Assembly: GCF_014201875.1 (NCBI RefSeq)
Contig: NZ_JACHFL010000015.1
Location: forward strand, 67,019 to 131,018
DNA length: 64,000 bases
Reading direction: 5' to 3'
Source of the DNA: Deinococcus humi
Lineage (GTDB): Bacteria; Deinococcota; Deinococci; Deinococcales; Deinococcaceae
Shown here piece after piece: positions 1 to 7,952 of the stretch. Both the position numbers and the translations under genes were made by a program. The notes beneath the pieces are model-generated. The model was not told the DNA's origin. It saw only the letters and a program-made list of their open reading frames with translations, and did no database searches. Numbering within the stretch: the first letter of the stretch is position 1; every line of letters starts with the position of its first letter.

Positions 1-1
1 G

Positions 2-229
2 GGCCTGGGCTGCCGCGCCATCCGCGTGACCCAGCCGGATCAGATCAAGGATGGACTGGAGGAGGCCAGGGCCCTGGCCCAGAAGTTCCAGGTGCCCGTC
101 GTGCTGGAAGTCATCCTGGAGCGCGTCACCAACATCAGCATGGGCACCGAGCTGGACAACGTGGTGGAATTCGAGGCACTCGCCGACGAGCGTCAGGACG
201 CGCCCATGGCAATTGCAATGCTGGACTGA
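2..229 (+). CDS. gcl: Glyoxylate carboligase (tartronate-semialdehyde synthase), C-terminal fragment
   Basis: The window opens inside this gene; 75 C-terminal residues are visible, ending at a TGA. The family is a ThDP- and FAD-dependent enzyme joining two glyoxylates into tartronate semialdehyde with loss of CO2. The tail [20 protein letters not shown] is typical of the glyoxylate carboligase C-terminus. The call is strengthened by the next three genes, which encode the remaining steps to 2-phosphoglycerate. Everything N-terminal, including cofactor-binding motifs, lies outside the window. Confidence comes from the tail and context together. Confidence 0.88.
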   Translation, partial: GLGCRAIRVTQPDQIKDGLEEARALAQKFQVPVVLEVILERVTNISMGTELDNVVEFEALADERQDAPMAIAMLD

Positions 230-340
230 TCAGGAGGGTTGTGGGCTGGGGTCAGTGCGATTCACTGTGCTCCAGTCAGGTCCCACAGGCTCTTGAGCCC
301 TTCGCCAGGTCACCAACCACAGCCCCTCCAAAGGAGTCTT

Positions 341-1132
341 ATGCCCAGATACGCTGCCAACCTGACCATGCTGTTCCAGGAACACGACTTCCTGGACCGC
401 TTCGACGCGGCGGGCCGGGCCGGGTTCAGGTTCATCGAGTATATGTTCCCCTACGCGTTCGAGGCTGCCGAACTGCGCGCTAGGCTAGACCGGAACGGGC
501 AGACGCAGACGCTGTTCAACCTGCCCGCGGGCGACTGGCCCGGCGGAGACCGTGGCATCGCCGTGCAACCGGGCCGGCAGGACGAATTTCGTGCGGGCGT
601 GTACAGGGCGCTGGATTACGCCGAGGTGCTTTACGCGGGCGTGCAGGGGCCAAAGCTCGTTAACGTTCTTGTGGGCAAGGCCGACGCCGACGAGGCCACC
701 ACCCGCAAGACTGTCGTGAGCAACCTGCAATACGCCGCCGACAGGCTGGGAGAAGCCGGGCTGACGCTGATCGTCGAGCCCTTGAATCCCTACGACGTGC
801 CGGGCTTCTACCTGTACGGCACGCAGAACACGCTGGATCTGCTGGACGCAGTGGGGCGCGACAACGTGAAATTGCAGTACGACTTCTACCACATGCAGCG
901 CGTGGAGGGCCGCCTGACCGAAACCGTGCGCGCCAACCTGGACCGCATCGCCCACATTCAGCTGGCTGACGTGCCGGGCCGTCATCAGCCGGGCACCGGG
1001 GAGATCAATTACCCCTTCCTGCTGGCCGAGTTGGATCGCCTGGGCTACGCGGGCTCCGTGGGCCTGGAATACATCCCCGAGGGACGGACGGAAGACACAC
1101 TGGGCTGGCTGAAACAACTGCAGGAAGCCTGA
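341..1132 (+). CDS. hyi: Hydroxypyruvate isomerase
   Basis: Interconverts hydroxypyruvate and tartronate semialdehyde in glyoxylate metabolism. The 263-residue protein has the AP-endonuclease-2-like TIM-barrel layout: N-terminal MPRYAANLTMLFQEHDFLDR, metal-site regions LIVEPLNPYDVPGFYL and KLQYDFYHMQ, and the C-terminal SVGLEYIPEGRTEDTLGWL. Length matches the family (about 260). The ATG at 341 follows AAGGAG at 331-336; an upstream in-frame start at 239 lacks this support and would add unrelated residues. It lies 111 bases after gcl and 48 before glxR, in one operon. Confidence 0.93.
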   Translation: MPRYAANLTMLFQEHDFLDRFDAAGRAGFRFIEYMFPYAFEAAELRARLDRNGQTQTLFNLPAGDWPGGDRGIAVQPGRQDEFRAGVYRALDYAEVLYAGVQGPKLVNVLVGKADADEATTRKTVVSNLQYAADRLGEAGLTLIVEPLNPYDVPGFYLYGTQNTLDLLDAVGRDNVKLQYDFYHMQRVEGRLTETVRANLDRIAHIQLADVPGRHQPGTGEINYPFLLAELDRLGYAGSVGLEYIPEGRTEDTLGWLKQLQEA

Positions 1133-1180
1133 GTGTCTCGGACCTGCCGCCCACATTCCAATTGAATCAGGAGGCCACAC

Positions 1181-2068
1181 ATGGCACAGAAAGAAACCAT
1201 CGGATTCATCGGCCTGGGCATCATGGGCAAGCCGATGGCCCTGAATCTGATCAAGGCCGGGTACGCCCTGACCGTCAACAACCGCACCCCCGAGGTGATG
1301 GAGGAACTGGTGCAGGCGGGTGCGCGCGCGGCCCACAGCGCCCGTGAAGTGGCCGGGCAGAGCGACATCATCATCACCATGCTGCCTGATTCCCCGCAGG
1401 TGGAGGAAGTCGCGCTGGGCGAGGGCGGCGTCATCGAGGGCATCAGGCCGGGTGCGCTGTTTATCGACATGAGCAGCGTCTCCCCGAACACCTCGCGCAA
1501 GGTTCAGCAGGCCCTGTCAGCCAGGGGGGCAGACGCGCTGGACGCCCCGGTCTCTGGCGGACAGGTGGGCGCGGAAGGCGCCACCCTGAGCATCATGGTG
1601 GGCGGCAGCGAGGAGTCTTTCAACCGCGCCAGGCCGGTATTTGAGGCCATGGGCAAGAACATCGTCCACATCGGCGGCCCCGGTGCTGGACAGGTCACCA
1701 AGATCGCCAACCAGATCGTGGTGGGCCTGACCATCCAGGCCGTCTCCGAAGCCATGACGCTGGCGAAGAAGTCCGGCGTGGACGCGGGTAAGGTGCGCGA
1801 GGCGCTGCTGGGCGGCTTTGCCCAGAGCCGCATTCTGGACCTGCACGGGCAGCGCATGCTGGACGGCAACTTCAAGCCGGGCTTCCGCATAGGCCTGCAC
1901 CGCAAGGATCTGCGTCTGGCGCTGGAAACGGGCCGTGAGGCAGGGGTGCCGCTGTTCGCCACTGGCATCGCCGCCAACATCATGGACGCCATGATCGCGC
2001 AGGGCGACGGTGATCTGGACCACTCCGGCATGGCGAAGTTCTACGCCCAGATGAGCGGCATCGAGTAG
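1181..2068 (+). CDS. glxR: 2-hydroxy-3-oxopropionate (tartronate semialdehyde) reductase
   Basis: NAD(P)H-dependent reduction of tartronate semialdehyde to D-glycerate. The 295-residue protein starts with the Rossmann motif IGFIGLGIMGKPMALNLIKAG of the 3-hydroxyisobutyrate dehydrogenase family. It contains the substrate-binding DAPVSGGQVGAEGATLSIMV segment and the catalytic-lysine region GAGQVTKIANQIVVG. ATG at 1181 sits behind AGGAGG (1169-1174). It follows gcl and hyi directly, which favours tartronate semialdehyde over hydroxyisobutyrate as substrate. The garR and glxR isoenzymes cannot be separated by eye. Confidence 0.93.
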   Translation: MAQKETIGFIGLGIMGKPMALNLIKAGYALTVNNRTPEVMEELVQAGARAAHSAREVAGQSDIIITMLPDSPQVEEVALGEGGVIEGIRPGALFIDMSSVSPNTSRKVQQALSARGADALDAPVSGGQVGAEGATLSIMVGGSEESFNRARPVFEAMGKNIVHIGGPGAGQVTKIANQIVVGLTIQAVSEAMTLAKKSGVDAGKVREALLGGFAQSRILDLHGQRMLDGNFKPGFRIGLHRKDLRLALETGREAGVPLFATGIAANIMDAMIAQGDGDLDHSGMAKFYAQMSGIE

Positions 2069-2154
2069 GGTGGCAGTCCCACCCCAGGCGGGACGCAGCG
2101 CACGCCTTTTTGCGTCCTGCGTCCCGCTTCTTCACAGGCCCAAAGGAAGCTGCC

Positions 2155-3408
2155 ATGAACATCCGCTCACTGCTGGAACACGCGTACCGCGCGGCATTGG
2201 AGGCCGCGAGTCCGGCGCGGCTGCTGGCCCCGCACCTCGGTGGAGACAGGCCCGATTTCATCCTGGCATTCGGCAAGGCGGCGCTGCCGATGGCGCGGGC
2301 CGCCCTGGAGGCGTATCCTGGAGTGACGGCCCTGGTTATCGCTCCCCGCGGCACCGAGCATGTGGAGTTGCCAGCTTCCGCCACGCTGATGCTGTCTAGC
2401 CACCCGGTTCCCGACGATTCCAGCGCGGCAGCGGCAGAAGCGGCGCTGGAGCGGCTGGGCGCACTGCAAGAGGGTCAGCACGCCCTGGTGCTGGTGTCCG
2501 GCGGGGGAAGTGCGCTGATGGCCGCGCCAGACGGTGTGACGCTGGAGCAGAAGGGGGCACTGACCCGTGAGCTGCTGCGCGCCGGGGCCGACATCGGCGA
2601 GATCAACACCGTTCGCAAGCACGTGTCGCGCGTCAAAGGCGGGCAGTTGGCGGCGGCCACCCGGGCAAGGGTCACGGCCCTGCTGATCTCCGACGTGGTG
2701 GGCGACGATCCCTCGGTAATCGCCAGCGGTCCCACGGTGCCGGATGCCACGACCTTTGCTCAGGCGCTGGCCGTGCTGGACCGTTACGGCATCGCTGCCC
2801 CGGCAGCTCGGCAGCATCTTCAACGGGGCGTGGACGGCCAGATTCCCGAAACGCCGGATACATTGCCACACGTCACCAACACAGTCATCGGCTCCAATCG
2901 ACACCTGCTGGAGGCGGCGCAGGCTTACATCGAGGGGCAGGGCGTGCGGGCGGTGATTCTCTCGGACAGCTTCGAGGGCGAGGCGAGCGAACTGGCAAGG
3001 GCGCACGCGGCGGTGGCCCGCAGCGTGGAGCGCTTCGGCAATCCGGTGCAAGCACCTGTGGTTCTTCTCTCGGGGGGCGAGGCCACCGTGACCCTGCGCG
3101 GCGTCGGCGTCGGCGGACGCAACCAGGAGTTCGCGCTGGCGTTGCTTCTGGCGCTGGGTGAGAACGGTTTCCATGCCCTCTCCGCCGGTTCGGACGGCGT
3201 GGATGGTTCCAGTCCAGCTGCCGGCTCTTTCCTAACCCCCGACAGCCTCCACCGGGCACGGGCGGCGGGTCTGAATGCCCGCGACTTTCTGGAGCGCAAC
3301 GATTCCGGTTCCTTCTTCGCCGCGCTGAACGACGCCCTGATCACCGGCCCCAGCGGCCACAATCTCAATGACCTGCGACTGATCGGGGTGGGGCTGCCGG
3401 AAGACTGA
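2155..3408 (+). CDS. Glycerate 2-kinase (MOFRL family)
   Basis: Phosphorylates D-glycerate to 2-phosphoglycerate, completing the route from glyoxylate to glycolysis. The 417-residue protein has the DUF4147/MOFRL two-domain layout: FILAFGKAALPMARAALEAY near the N-terminus, LVLVSGGGSALMAAP, INTVRKHVSRVKGGQLA, and C-terminal GGRNQEFALALLLAL and SAGSDGVDGSSPAAG. The ATG at 2155 follows AAAGGAAG; an in-frame start at 2110 is upstream of that site and unlikely. Last gene of the operon, closed by the terminator at 3439-3468. TtuD and GckA names are both used for this type, so no symbol is given. Confidence 0.92.
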   Translation: MNIRSLLEHAYRAALEAASPARLLAPHLGGDRPDFILAFGKAALPMARAALEAYPGVTALVIAPRGTEHVELPASATLMLSSHPVPDDSSAAAAEAALERLGALQEGQHALVLVSGGGSALMAAPDGVTLEQKGALTRELLRAGADIGEINTVRKHVSRVKGGQLAAATRARVTALLISDVVGDDPSVIASGPTVPDATTFAQALAVLDRYGIAAPAARQHLQRGVDGQIPETPDTLPHVTNTVIGSNRHLLEAAQAYIEGQGVRAVILSDSFEGEASELARAHAAVARSVERFGNPVQAPVVLLSGGEATVTLRGVGVGGRNQEFALALLLALGENGFHALSAGSDGVDGSSPAAGSFLTPDSLHRARAAGLNARDFLERNDSGSFFAALNDALITGPSGHNLNDLRLIGVGLPED

Positions 3409-3438
3409 ATTTCAATTGCCACTAAAAGAGCTATGATT

Positions 3439-3468
3439 CCGAATCCACTAATAGGATTCGGTCTTTTT
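3439..3468 (+). terminator. Intrinsic terminator after the glycerate operon
   Basis: Stem CCGAATCC (3439-3446) pairs perfectly with GGATTCGG (3454-3461) across a 7-base loop, followed by TCTTTTTTA. It lies 30 bases after the glycerate kinase stop codon. Confidence 0.88.
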
Positions 3469-3502
3469 TATTACACTCCAATGTGGAACTTAAGCCCTTC
3501 AC

Positions 3503-3578
3503 AGACTGTATTGCGGAGTACGTCACTTTAAGAGAAAGCCACTTAGGATGCGTCATCAGAGAGAACGCAATACAGTCT
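3503..3578. repeat. 13-bp perfect inverted repeat upstream of fasciclin gene
   Basis: AGACTGTATTGCG at 3503-3515 is matched by its exact reverse complement CGCAATACAGTCT at 3566-3578. The stretch is AT-rich compared with its neighbours and non-coding. The right arm overlaps the second inverted repeat (3560-3605), so the two pairings are mutually exclusive in RNA. Function unknown; an operator pair or transcribed structure are both possible. Confidence 0.7.
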
Positions 3579-3605
3579 CGATGTTACATAAACGAGACGT
3601 TCTCT
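3560..3605. promoter_or_regulatory. Nested inverted repeats over the fasciclin promoter
   Basis: AGAGAACG (3560-3567) pairs with CGTTCTCT (3598-3605), and inside it GTCTCG (3575-3580) pairs with CGAGAC (3593-3598), flanking the putative -35 TTACAT. The right arm lies in the -35/-10 spacer. The placement fits a repressor or activator operator; the regulator is not identifiable from sequence. Confidence 0.55.
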
Positions 3606-3612
3606 TTAAATT
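3584..3612 (+). promoter_or_regulatory. Putative sigma-70 promoter of the fasciclin gene
   Basis: -35 TTACAT at 3584-3589 and -10 TAAATT at 3607-3612 with a 17-base spacer, about 50 bases ahead of the ATG at 3661. Inferred from consensus and spacing only. Confidence 0.5.
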
Positions 3613-3660
3613 GCAGTCGGTTTTGGCAATCATGCAGTTCATTCACAGGGAGGAACAACC

Positions 3661-4140
3661 ATGAAAAAGATGCTTCTTTGCACCACCCTTCTGTTCAGCG
3701 GCGTGGCCGTTGCTGGCGGCGGAAGTTCCATGCCTATGGGCAATACCATCGCTGCAATCGTGTCGAACGATCCCAACTTCAGCACCCTGCTGGCCGCCGT
3801 GAAGGCCGCCGGTCTGGTGGAGACCCTGAGCAGCCCCGGCCCATTTACGGTGTTCGCCCCCACCAATGCCGCGTTCGCCAAGATCCCGCAGGCCGACCTG
3901 AATGCGCTGCTCAATGATCCGGCCCAGCTCAAGGCAGTGCTGCTGTACCACGTCGTGCCCGGCAAGGTGACCGCCTCGCAGGTGACCGGGCTGACCAGCG
4001 CCACGACAGTGAATGGAGCGGATCTCAATGTTTCCACCAACGGCGGCACGGTCATGATCAACGACGCCACGGTCACCAAGGCCGACGTCATGGCGAGCAA
4101 CGGCGTGATTCACGTCATTGATACCGTCCTGATGCCCTGA
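3661..4140 (+). CDS. Secreted fasciclin (FAS1) domain protein
   Basis: Exported 159-residue protein with one FAS1 domain, a fold used in cell adhesion and surface association; the exact role in bacteria is mostly unknown. The N-terminus MKKMLLCTTLLFSGVAVA is a signal peptide, probably cut after AVA-GG. FAS1 hallmarks follow: FSTLLAAVKAAGLVETL, GPFTVFAPTNAAFAKIP, YHVVPGKVTASQV and NGVIHVIDTVLMP at the end. ATG at 3661 follows GGGAGGAA (3648-3655). It is monocistronic, with its own promoter region rich in inverted repeats and a terminator at 4157-4188. Confidence 0.92.
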   Translation: MKKMLLCTTLLFSGVAVAGGGSSMPMGNTIAAIVSNDPNFSTLLAAVKAAGLVETLSSPGPFTVFAPTNAAFAKIPQADLNALLNDPAQLKAVLLYHVVPGKVTASQVTGLTSATTVNGADLNVSTNGGTVMINDATVTKADVMASNGVIHVIDTVLMP

Positions 4141-4156
4141 GCGTCTGTGATCACCT

Positions 4157-4188
4157 GGGGAAGAAGCTTGCGGGCCTCTTCCCCTTTT
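4157..4188 (+). terminator. Intrinsic terminator after fasciclin gene
   Basis: GGGGAAGA (4157-4164) pairs with TCTTCCCC (4177-4184), followed by TTTT, 16 bases after the fasciclin stop. Confidence 0.85.
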
Positions 4189-4211
4189 GTCATTCGGAGA
4201 GGGAACCTTTC

Positions 4212-5525
4212 ATGACCGCACTGAAACACCTGCTGATCTCAACCAGTCTCGCCGCGCTGGCCAGTCTGCTCACCGGCTGCGGACCAGCCGAGGCCGAGGT
4301 GGTGACGCAAGCCCCCCCTGTCGTGGCGGCCACACCGCAACCCTCCAGACCCGCCCCTATTCTGTCACAACCGCTCAGCCAAGCCCCAGCCGCTCGGGAC
4401 GCCAGCCAGCTACCGTCGACGAAACAACCGCTGACACTGGAACTGCGCTGGACCGTACCCGAGCCGCGCCTGGTGGGCGGCAGGGTGGAGCGTCCGCTGC
4501 TGAACAGGGCGACCAGCCTTACACTGCTTTCCGCTCAAATCACTCAGATCAGGGAGAGTGGCGGACTGGAGGCCATCCGGCAGGAACTGGATGGAATCTA
4601 TGCTGAGATCGAGGCCCGGCAGCCGCGTGACATCCGCTTTCGCCAGATCGGCAAGGCCTGGGTCGGTGAGGCCCGTACCGGCTGGCGGGTGGAGCGCAAG
4701 GCCAGCGAGGCGGCGCTGCTGAGGGCGATCCAGGCCGGCGAAACGCGCAGCGCCCTGAACATTGCGCTGGAGGCGCCGGCCCGCAGCGTGCGCTGGGCCG
4801 CCGAGAAGGGGCTGACCCACCTGGCGAGCGGGCAGTCCAGCTTTGCGGGCAGCCCTGATTTCCGGGTGCACAACATCCGCACCGGGGCGGGGCGGGTGCA
4901 GGGGGAGTGGGTCGCACCGGGTCAGACCTTCAGCTTCAATGCCCTGATCGGCCCGATTAGCTCGGTCACGGGGTTTCAGCCCGGCTACGTGGTGACCGGC
5001 AACACCCTGTCCACCGAGGACGGCGGCGGCATCTGCCAGGTCAGCACCACCGTCTTCCGGGCCGCCTTCAAGGCCGGGCTGCCGATCACCGAGCGCCATG
5101 AGCACTCGTATCTGGTGGGCTACTACGAGGAACCGGGCCTGGACGCCGCGGTCTACGCTCCCGGCAAGGATCTGCGCTGGAAGAACGACACCGCCGCGCC
5201 GCTGCTGGTGCAGGCCACGTGGGACCTGAAGGCCGCGACGCTGACGGTCAGCCTGTTCGGGGTGGACGATGGGCGCCGGGTCCGCGTCTCTGAACCCGTG
5301 ATCAGCGCCCGCAGGCCCGCCCCCGAGCCGACATTCATGGTGGACCGCACTCTGGAGCAGGGCAAGGCCCGGCGCGTGGACATGCCCGCCGCCGGCATGA
5401 AAGCCGTGATGACCCGTACGGTCACTTTCGCAGACGGCCAGCAGGAAAAAGAGGAGTTCGTCAGCCGTTACAAGGCCTGGGGCGGCGTGTTCGCGGTGGC
5501 CCCAGGGGATGAGCGCCTCCGGTAG
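4212..5525 (+). CDS. VanW family lipoprotein with C-terminal G5-like segment
   Basis: A 437-residue envelope protein. The N-terminus carries a signal peptide with lipobox LTGC (cysteine near residue 23), predicting a lipid anchor. A proline-rich linker follows, then a central region and the VanW domain at about residues 235-345 (APGQTFSFNALIGPIS, EDGGGICQVSTTVFRAA, EHSYLVGYYEEPG). The end (MTRTVTFADGQQEKEEFVSRY) resembles a G5 domain. VanW proteins occur in glycopeptide-resistance clusters, but most, as here without van genes, have unknown cell-wall roles. ATG at 4212 follows GAGAGGGAA. Confidence 0.88.
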   Translation: MTALKHLLISTSLAALASLLTGCGPAEAEVVTQAPPVVAATPQPSRPAPILSQPLSQAPAARDASQLPSTKQPLTLELRWTVPEPRLVGGRVERPLLNRATSLTLLSAQITQIRESGGLEAIRQELDGIYAEIEARQPRDIRFRQIGKAWVGEARTGWRVERKASEAALLRAIQAGETRSALNIALEAPARSVRWAAEKGLTHLASGQSSFAGSPDFRVHNIRTGAGRVQGEWVAPGQTFSFNALIGPISSVTGFQPGYVVTGNTLSTEDGGGICQVSTTVFRAAFKAGLPITERHEHSYLVGYYEEPGLDAAVYAPGKDLRWKNDTAAPLLVQATWDLKAATLTVSLFGVDDGRRVRVSEPVISARRPAPEPTFMVDRTLEQGKARRVDMPAAGMKAVMTRTVTFADGQQEKEEFVSRYKAWGGVFAVAPGDERLR

Positions 5526-5572
5526 GTCTGGGTGGGCTGAACCTCCTGCCGCTCTCCGGCTCCCAGCCCATG

Positions 5573-5578
5573 TAGCCT
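5573..5578 (+). promoter_or_regulatory. Leaderless -10 box TAGCCT
   Basis: TAGCCT ends 7 bases before the GTG at 5586, so transcription would begin at or near the start codon; no Shine-Dalgarno is present. This supports the GTG start. Confidence 0.6.
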
Positions 5579-5585
5579 GAACGGT

Positions 5586-6365
5586 GTGAGCGCGAGCCTG
5601 CCTTTACCCCATCTTCGTCCAGACTCCCTGACACCCGAAGCGGAGGAGCAGTCTCTGGGCCAGATGCCCCTGACCGTGCTGGTGGGCGTGACCGGGGTGG
5701 GCAAGAGCACGGCGCTCAATGCCTTGCAGAGCCTGGGGGGGCACAAGGTGCTGCCCAACCGCCGCGAGGTGACCGACGCCGTGATGATCTGGCCGCTGGC
5801 AGGCCGCGCCGTCACGGACCGCGAGGAACGTTTTGCCCTGACCGCGCAGTACCGCGCCGCCCACCCTGGCGGCATGGCGCAGGCCCTGGGATCGCTGCTG
5901 GCCGACACCCGTTACTGGGGACACGCACCCCTGTTCGACGGCCTGCGCGGACTGGACGAGGTCCGTTACGCTGCCCGCAATTTTCCTGGGTGGCGTTTTG
6001 TGGCTCTGGGCGCACCCGACGCTGTGCGGGTGCGTCGCCTGCTGGGCCGTTCGGACGGCTTCGATCAGGTGGCCGGAACCTTGCGGCCAGACGGCAACCT
6101 GCGGGCCGAACTGGGGAAGCTATCCGGCGTATCTGCCGTTTTCAATGCTGAGGAACTGGACGCCCTGGCCGCGCTGGAAGGGCCAGAAGCCAACGCCAGC
6201 GGGGTGCTGGCGAAGGTGCGCATTGTACTGAGCGAGCGCCGCCAGTACGATCCCGCTGCCGCCGAGGCCTTTTTGCGAACCCTGCCGCCGCAACGGGCGC
6301 TGATTCTGGACACCGTGGCCCTGACCCCGGCGCAGGTGGCGCGGGCCGTGCAGGATTGGGCATGA
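5586..6365 (+). CDS. P-loop ATPase/kinase-like protein of unknown function
   Basis: A 259-residue soluble protein with a clear Walker A motif, GVTGVGKST, at about residues 34-42. The rest ([36 protein letters not shown]) is not a family I can name. The pattern of a nucleoside or uridine-kinase-like P-loop followed by a sensor helix fits small-molecule kinases or AAA-type ATPases, but no substrate motif is visible. GTG start set by the leaderless -10 at 5573. The stop overlaps the next gene by 4 bases (ATGA), so it is translationally coupled to the enolase-superfamily enzyme. Confidence 0.8.
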   Translation: MSASLPLPHLRPDSLTPEAEEQSLGQMPLTVLVGVTGVGKSTALNALQSLGGHKVLPNRREVTDAVMIWPLAGRAVTDREERFALTAQYRAAHPGGMAQALGSLLADTRYWGHAPLFDGLRGLDEVRYAARNFPGWRFVALGAPDAVRVRRLLGRSDGFDQVAGTLRPDGNLRAELGKLSGVSAVFNAEELDALAALEGPEANASGVLAKVRIVLSERRQYDPAAAEAFLRTLPPQRALILDTVALTPAQVARAVQDWA

Positions 6366-7471
6366 GCGGTCCCGCCACTGCTCAGAGCGGCGTCACCGTG
6401 CGGCGGATCGAGGCCATTCCCTACCGGTTGCCGCTGACCTCGGCGCTCGCCTGGGGCGCACACTCCGCGATGAACGCCGCCGAACATGTGCTGGTGCGCG
6501 TCATCCTCTCGGACGGAACGGTGGGCCAGGCCGAGGCCACGCCGCGTCCCACCATCTACGGCGAGACGCCCGGGAGCGTGGCGGCGATCCTGGCCCACCT
6601 CTCCCCCGCCCTGACCGGGCTCGATATTGCCGACGAGGACGGTCTGAACCGGGCGCGCAACAGCGTGGCCAACAACCAGACGGCGCGCGGAGCGCTGGAC
6701 ATGGCGCTGCACGATGCCCGCGCGCGTGCGGGAGGCCAGACCCTGTTCGACACCCTGATGGGACCAAACCCGCGCGTGCGCGTCAGCTTTATCCTGGGGC
6801 TGAGCACGCCCGCCGATATGCTGGCTGAGGCTGAACGGGTGGTGGCGGCGGGCGTGCGCTGCCTGAAGGTCAAGGTGGGCCGAGACCACGCCCGTGACCT
6901 GACCGTGATCGCCGAACTGCGCCGGGCTTTTGGTCCCGAAGTGCTGCTCTACGCCGACAGCAACGAGACCCTGAGCGCCGAGAGCGCCCCCTCCGCCCTG
7001 AACGCCATGCGGGAGGCCGGGCTGCTGTACGTGGAGGAGCCGTTACCGGTGCGCCAGCTCCGGGCACGGGCCGAGTTGCACAGCCGCAGTTCGTTGCCCA
7101 TCGTGGCCGACGACAGTTGTTTTACGCCCGCCGACCTGAGCCGCGAACTGGACTTCGACACCTTCGACGTCCTGAACGTCAAGACCGCCCGCAACGGCTT
7201 TACCGACGGCGCGTGGATGCTGCGCGAGGCGGCGCGGCACGGCAAGCGCGGCATGGTCGGGTCCCAGGCCAGCACCGGGCTGGGCACGTTGCACGCTGCC
7301 CTGCTGTCCACCCACGCAGAGGTGACCGAGCCGTGCGAGCTGAGCTTCGTGCTGAAGTTGCAAGGCGATCTGCTGAATCAACCCATCACATTCCAGGATG
7401 GCTGGCTGGACGTCAATGGCCTTAGAAACCACGCCGTAGACTCTTCCAGACTGGCGCGCTACCGCCTCTAA
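6362..7471 (+). CDS. Enolase-superfamily enzyme (muconate cycloisomerase / dipeptide epimerase type)
   Basis: A 369-residue member of the muconate-lactonizing-enzyme subgroup. Visible catalytic elements are the KxK motif in CLKVKVG, metal ligands in YADSNE, VEEPL and VADDS, and the second lysine in LNVKTARNG. The subgroup includes cycloisomerases, o-succinylbenzoate synthases and amino acid or dipeptide epimerases. The C-terminal signature [15 protein letters not shown] differs from the usual GSMxE/GTMLE, so the substrate is not predictable. ATG at 6362 overlaps the ATPase stop codon, and the pairing suggests a shared pathway. Confidence 0.87.
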   Translation: MSGPATAQSGVTVRRIEAIPYRLPLTSALAWGAHSAMNAAEHVLVRVILSDGTVGQAEATPRPTIYGETPGSVAAILAHLSPALTGLDIADEDGLNRARNSVANNQTARGALDMALHDARARAGGQTLFDTLMGPNPRVRVSFILGLSTPADMLAEAERVVAAGVRCLKVKVGRDHARDLTVIAELRRAFGPEVLLYADSNETLSAESAPSALNAMREAGLLYVEEPLPVRQLRARAELHSRSSLPIVADDSCFTPADLSRELDFDTFDVLNVKTARNGFTDGAWMLREAARHGKRGMVGSQASTGLGTLHAALLSTHAEVTEPCELSFVLKLQGDLLNQPITFQDGWLDVNGLRNHAVDSSRLARYRL

Positions 7472-7493
7472 GTCCACTTCAGGCAGAGTGGAC
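7472..7493 (+). terminator. Possible terminator hairpin after enolase-family gene
   Basis: GTCCACT (7472-7478) pairs with AGTGGAC (7487-7493) directly after the stop codon; only a weak T-rich tail (ATCTTGTCT) follows. Confidence 0.4.
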
Positions 7494-7496
7494 ATC

Positions 7497-7524
7497 TTGT
7501 CTACGTTCTAATTCTTCGTAACTT
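7497..7524 (+). promoter_or_regulatory. Possible promoter for the small membrane protein
   Basis: TTGTCT (7497-7502), 16-base spacer and TAACTT (7519-7524), 75 bases ahead of the ATG. TGACA and TGTCA (7562-7575) form a short inverted repeat in the leader. Consensus match only. Confidence 0.35.
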
Positions 7525-7598
7525 GAAGCACTTTCATCGTCCCACAAGACTTCTATCCAGGTGACAGACCTGTCAGAAAACAGGAAGGATAATGAGTT

Positions 7599-7865
7599 AT
7601 GGATCAAGGAATGCTCAACGCCCTCGTGTTGCCCCTGCTGTTCAGCATCTGCGGCGGTCTCTACCTGTATGTGCGTTTCCCTGAGCGCCGTCCGCGGGCC
7701 CTCCTGGTCATGACCCTGTTTCAACTGGTGGGCGCCTACGGCTACGCCACCTCTCCCGATGAGGGTCTGTTCGGCCTGCTGATTCTGCACGCTGCGGTGG
7801 TGTTCGTTCTGCTGGTGCGCCACCTGCAGGCGCCCACATTGATGCCCGGCAACACCAGCCAGTAA
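7599..7865 (+). CDS. Small membrane protein of unknown function
   Basis: An 88-residue protein with three hydrophobic stretches: residues about 6-25 (ALVLPLLFSICGGLYLYV), 33-50 (ALLVMTLFQLVGAYGY) and 56-76 (LFGLLILHAAVVFVLLV), implying three transmembrane helices. The ATG at 7599 has AGGAAGGA 10-17 bases upstream. I recognise no family. It is flanked by its own promoter region and a very strong shared terminator, so it appears monocistronic. Confidence 0.75.
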   Translation: MDQGMLNALVLPLLFSICGGLYLYVRFPERRPRALLVMTLFQLVGAYGYATSPDEGLFGLLILHAAVVFVLLVRHLQAPTLMPGNTSQ

Positions 7866-7900
7866 CCGCGCCCAGCGCATTTCCATCAAAGAGCAGGCTG

Positions 7901-7943
7901 AAAGGACGGCGGCGACCCGCATCTGGGGTCGCCGCCGTCCTTT
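7901..7943. terminator. Strong bidirectional terminator
   Basis: An 18-bp perfect stem, 7901-7918 pairing with 7926-7943, closes a 7-base loop; it starts with AAAGG and ends with CCTTT, so A and T tracts serve both strands. It separates the small membrane protein (+) from the convergent protease (-). Confidence 0.92.
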
Positions 7944-7952
7944 CTCTAACGC

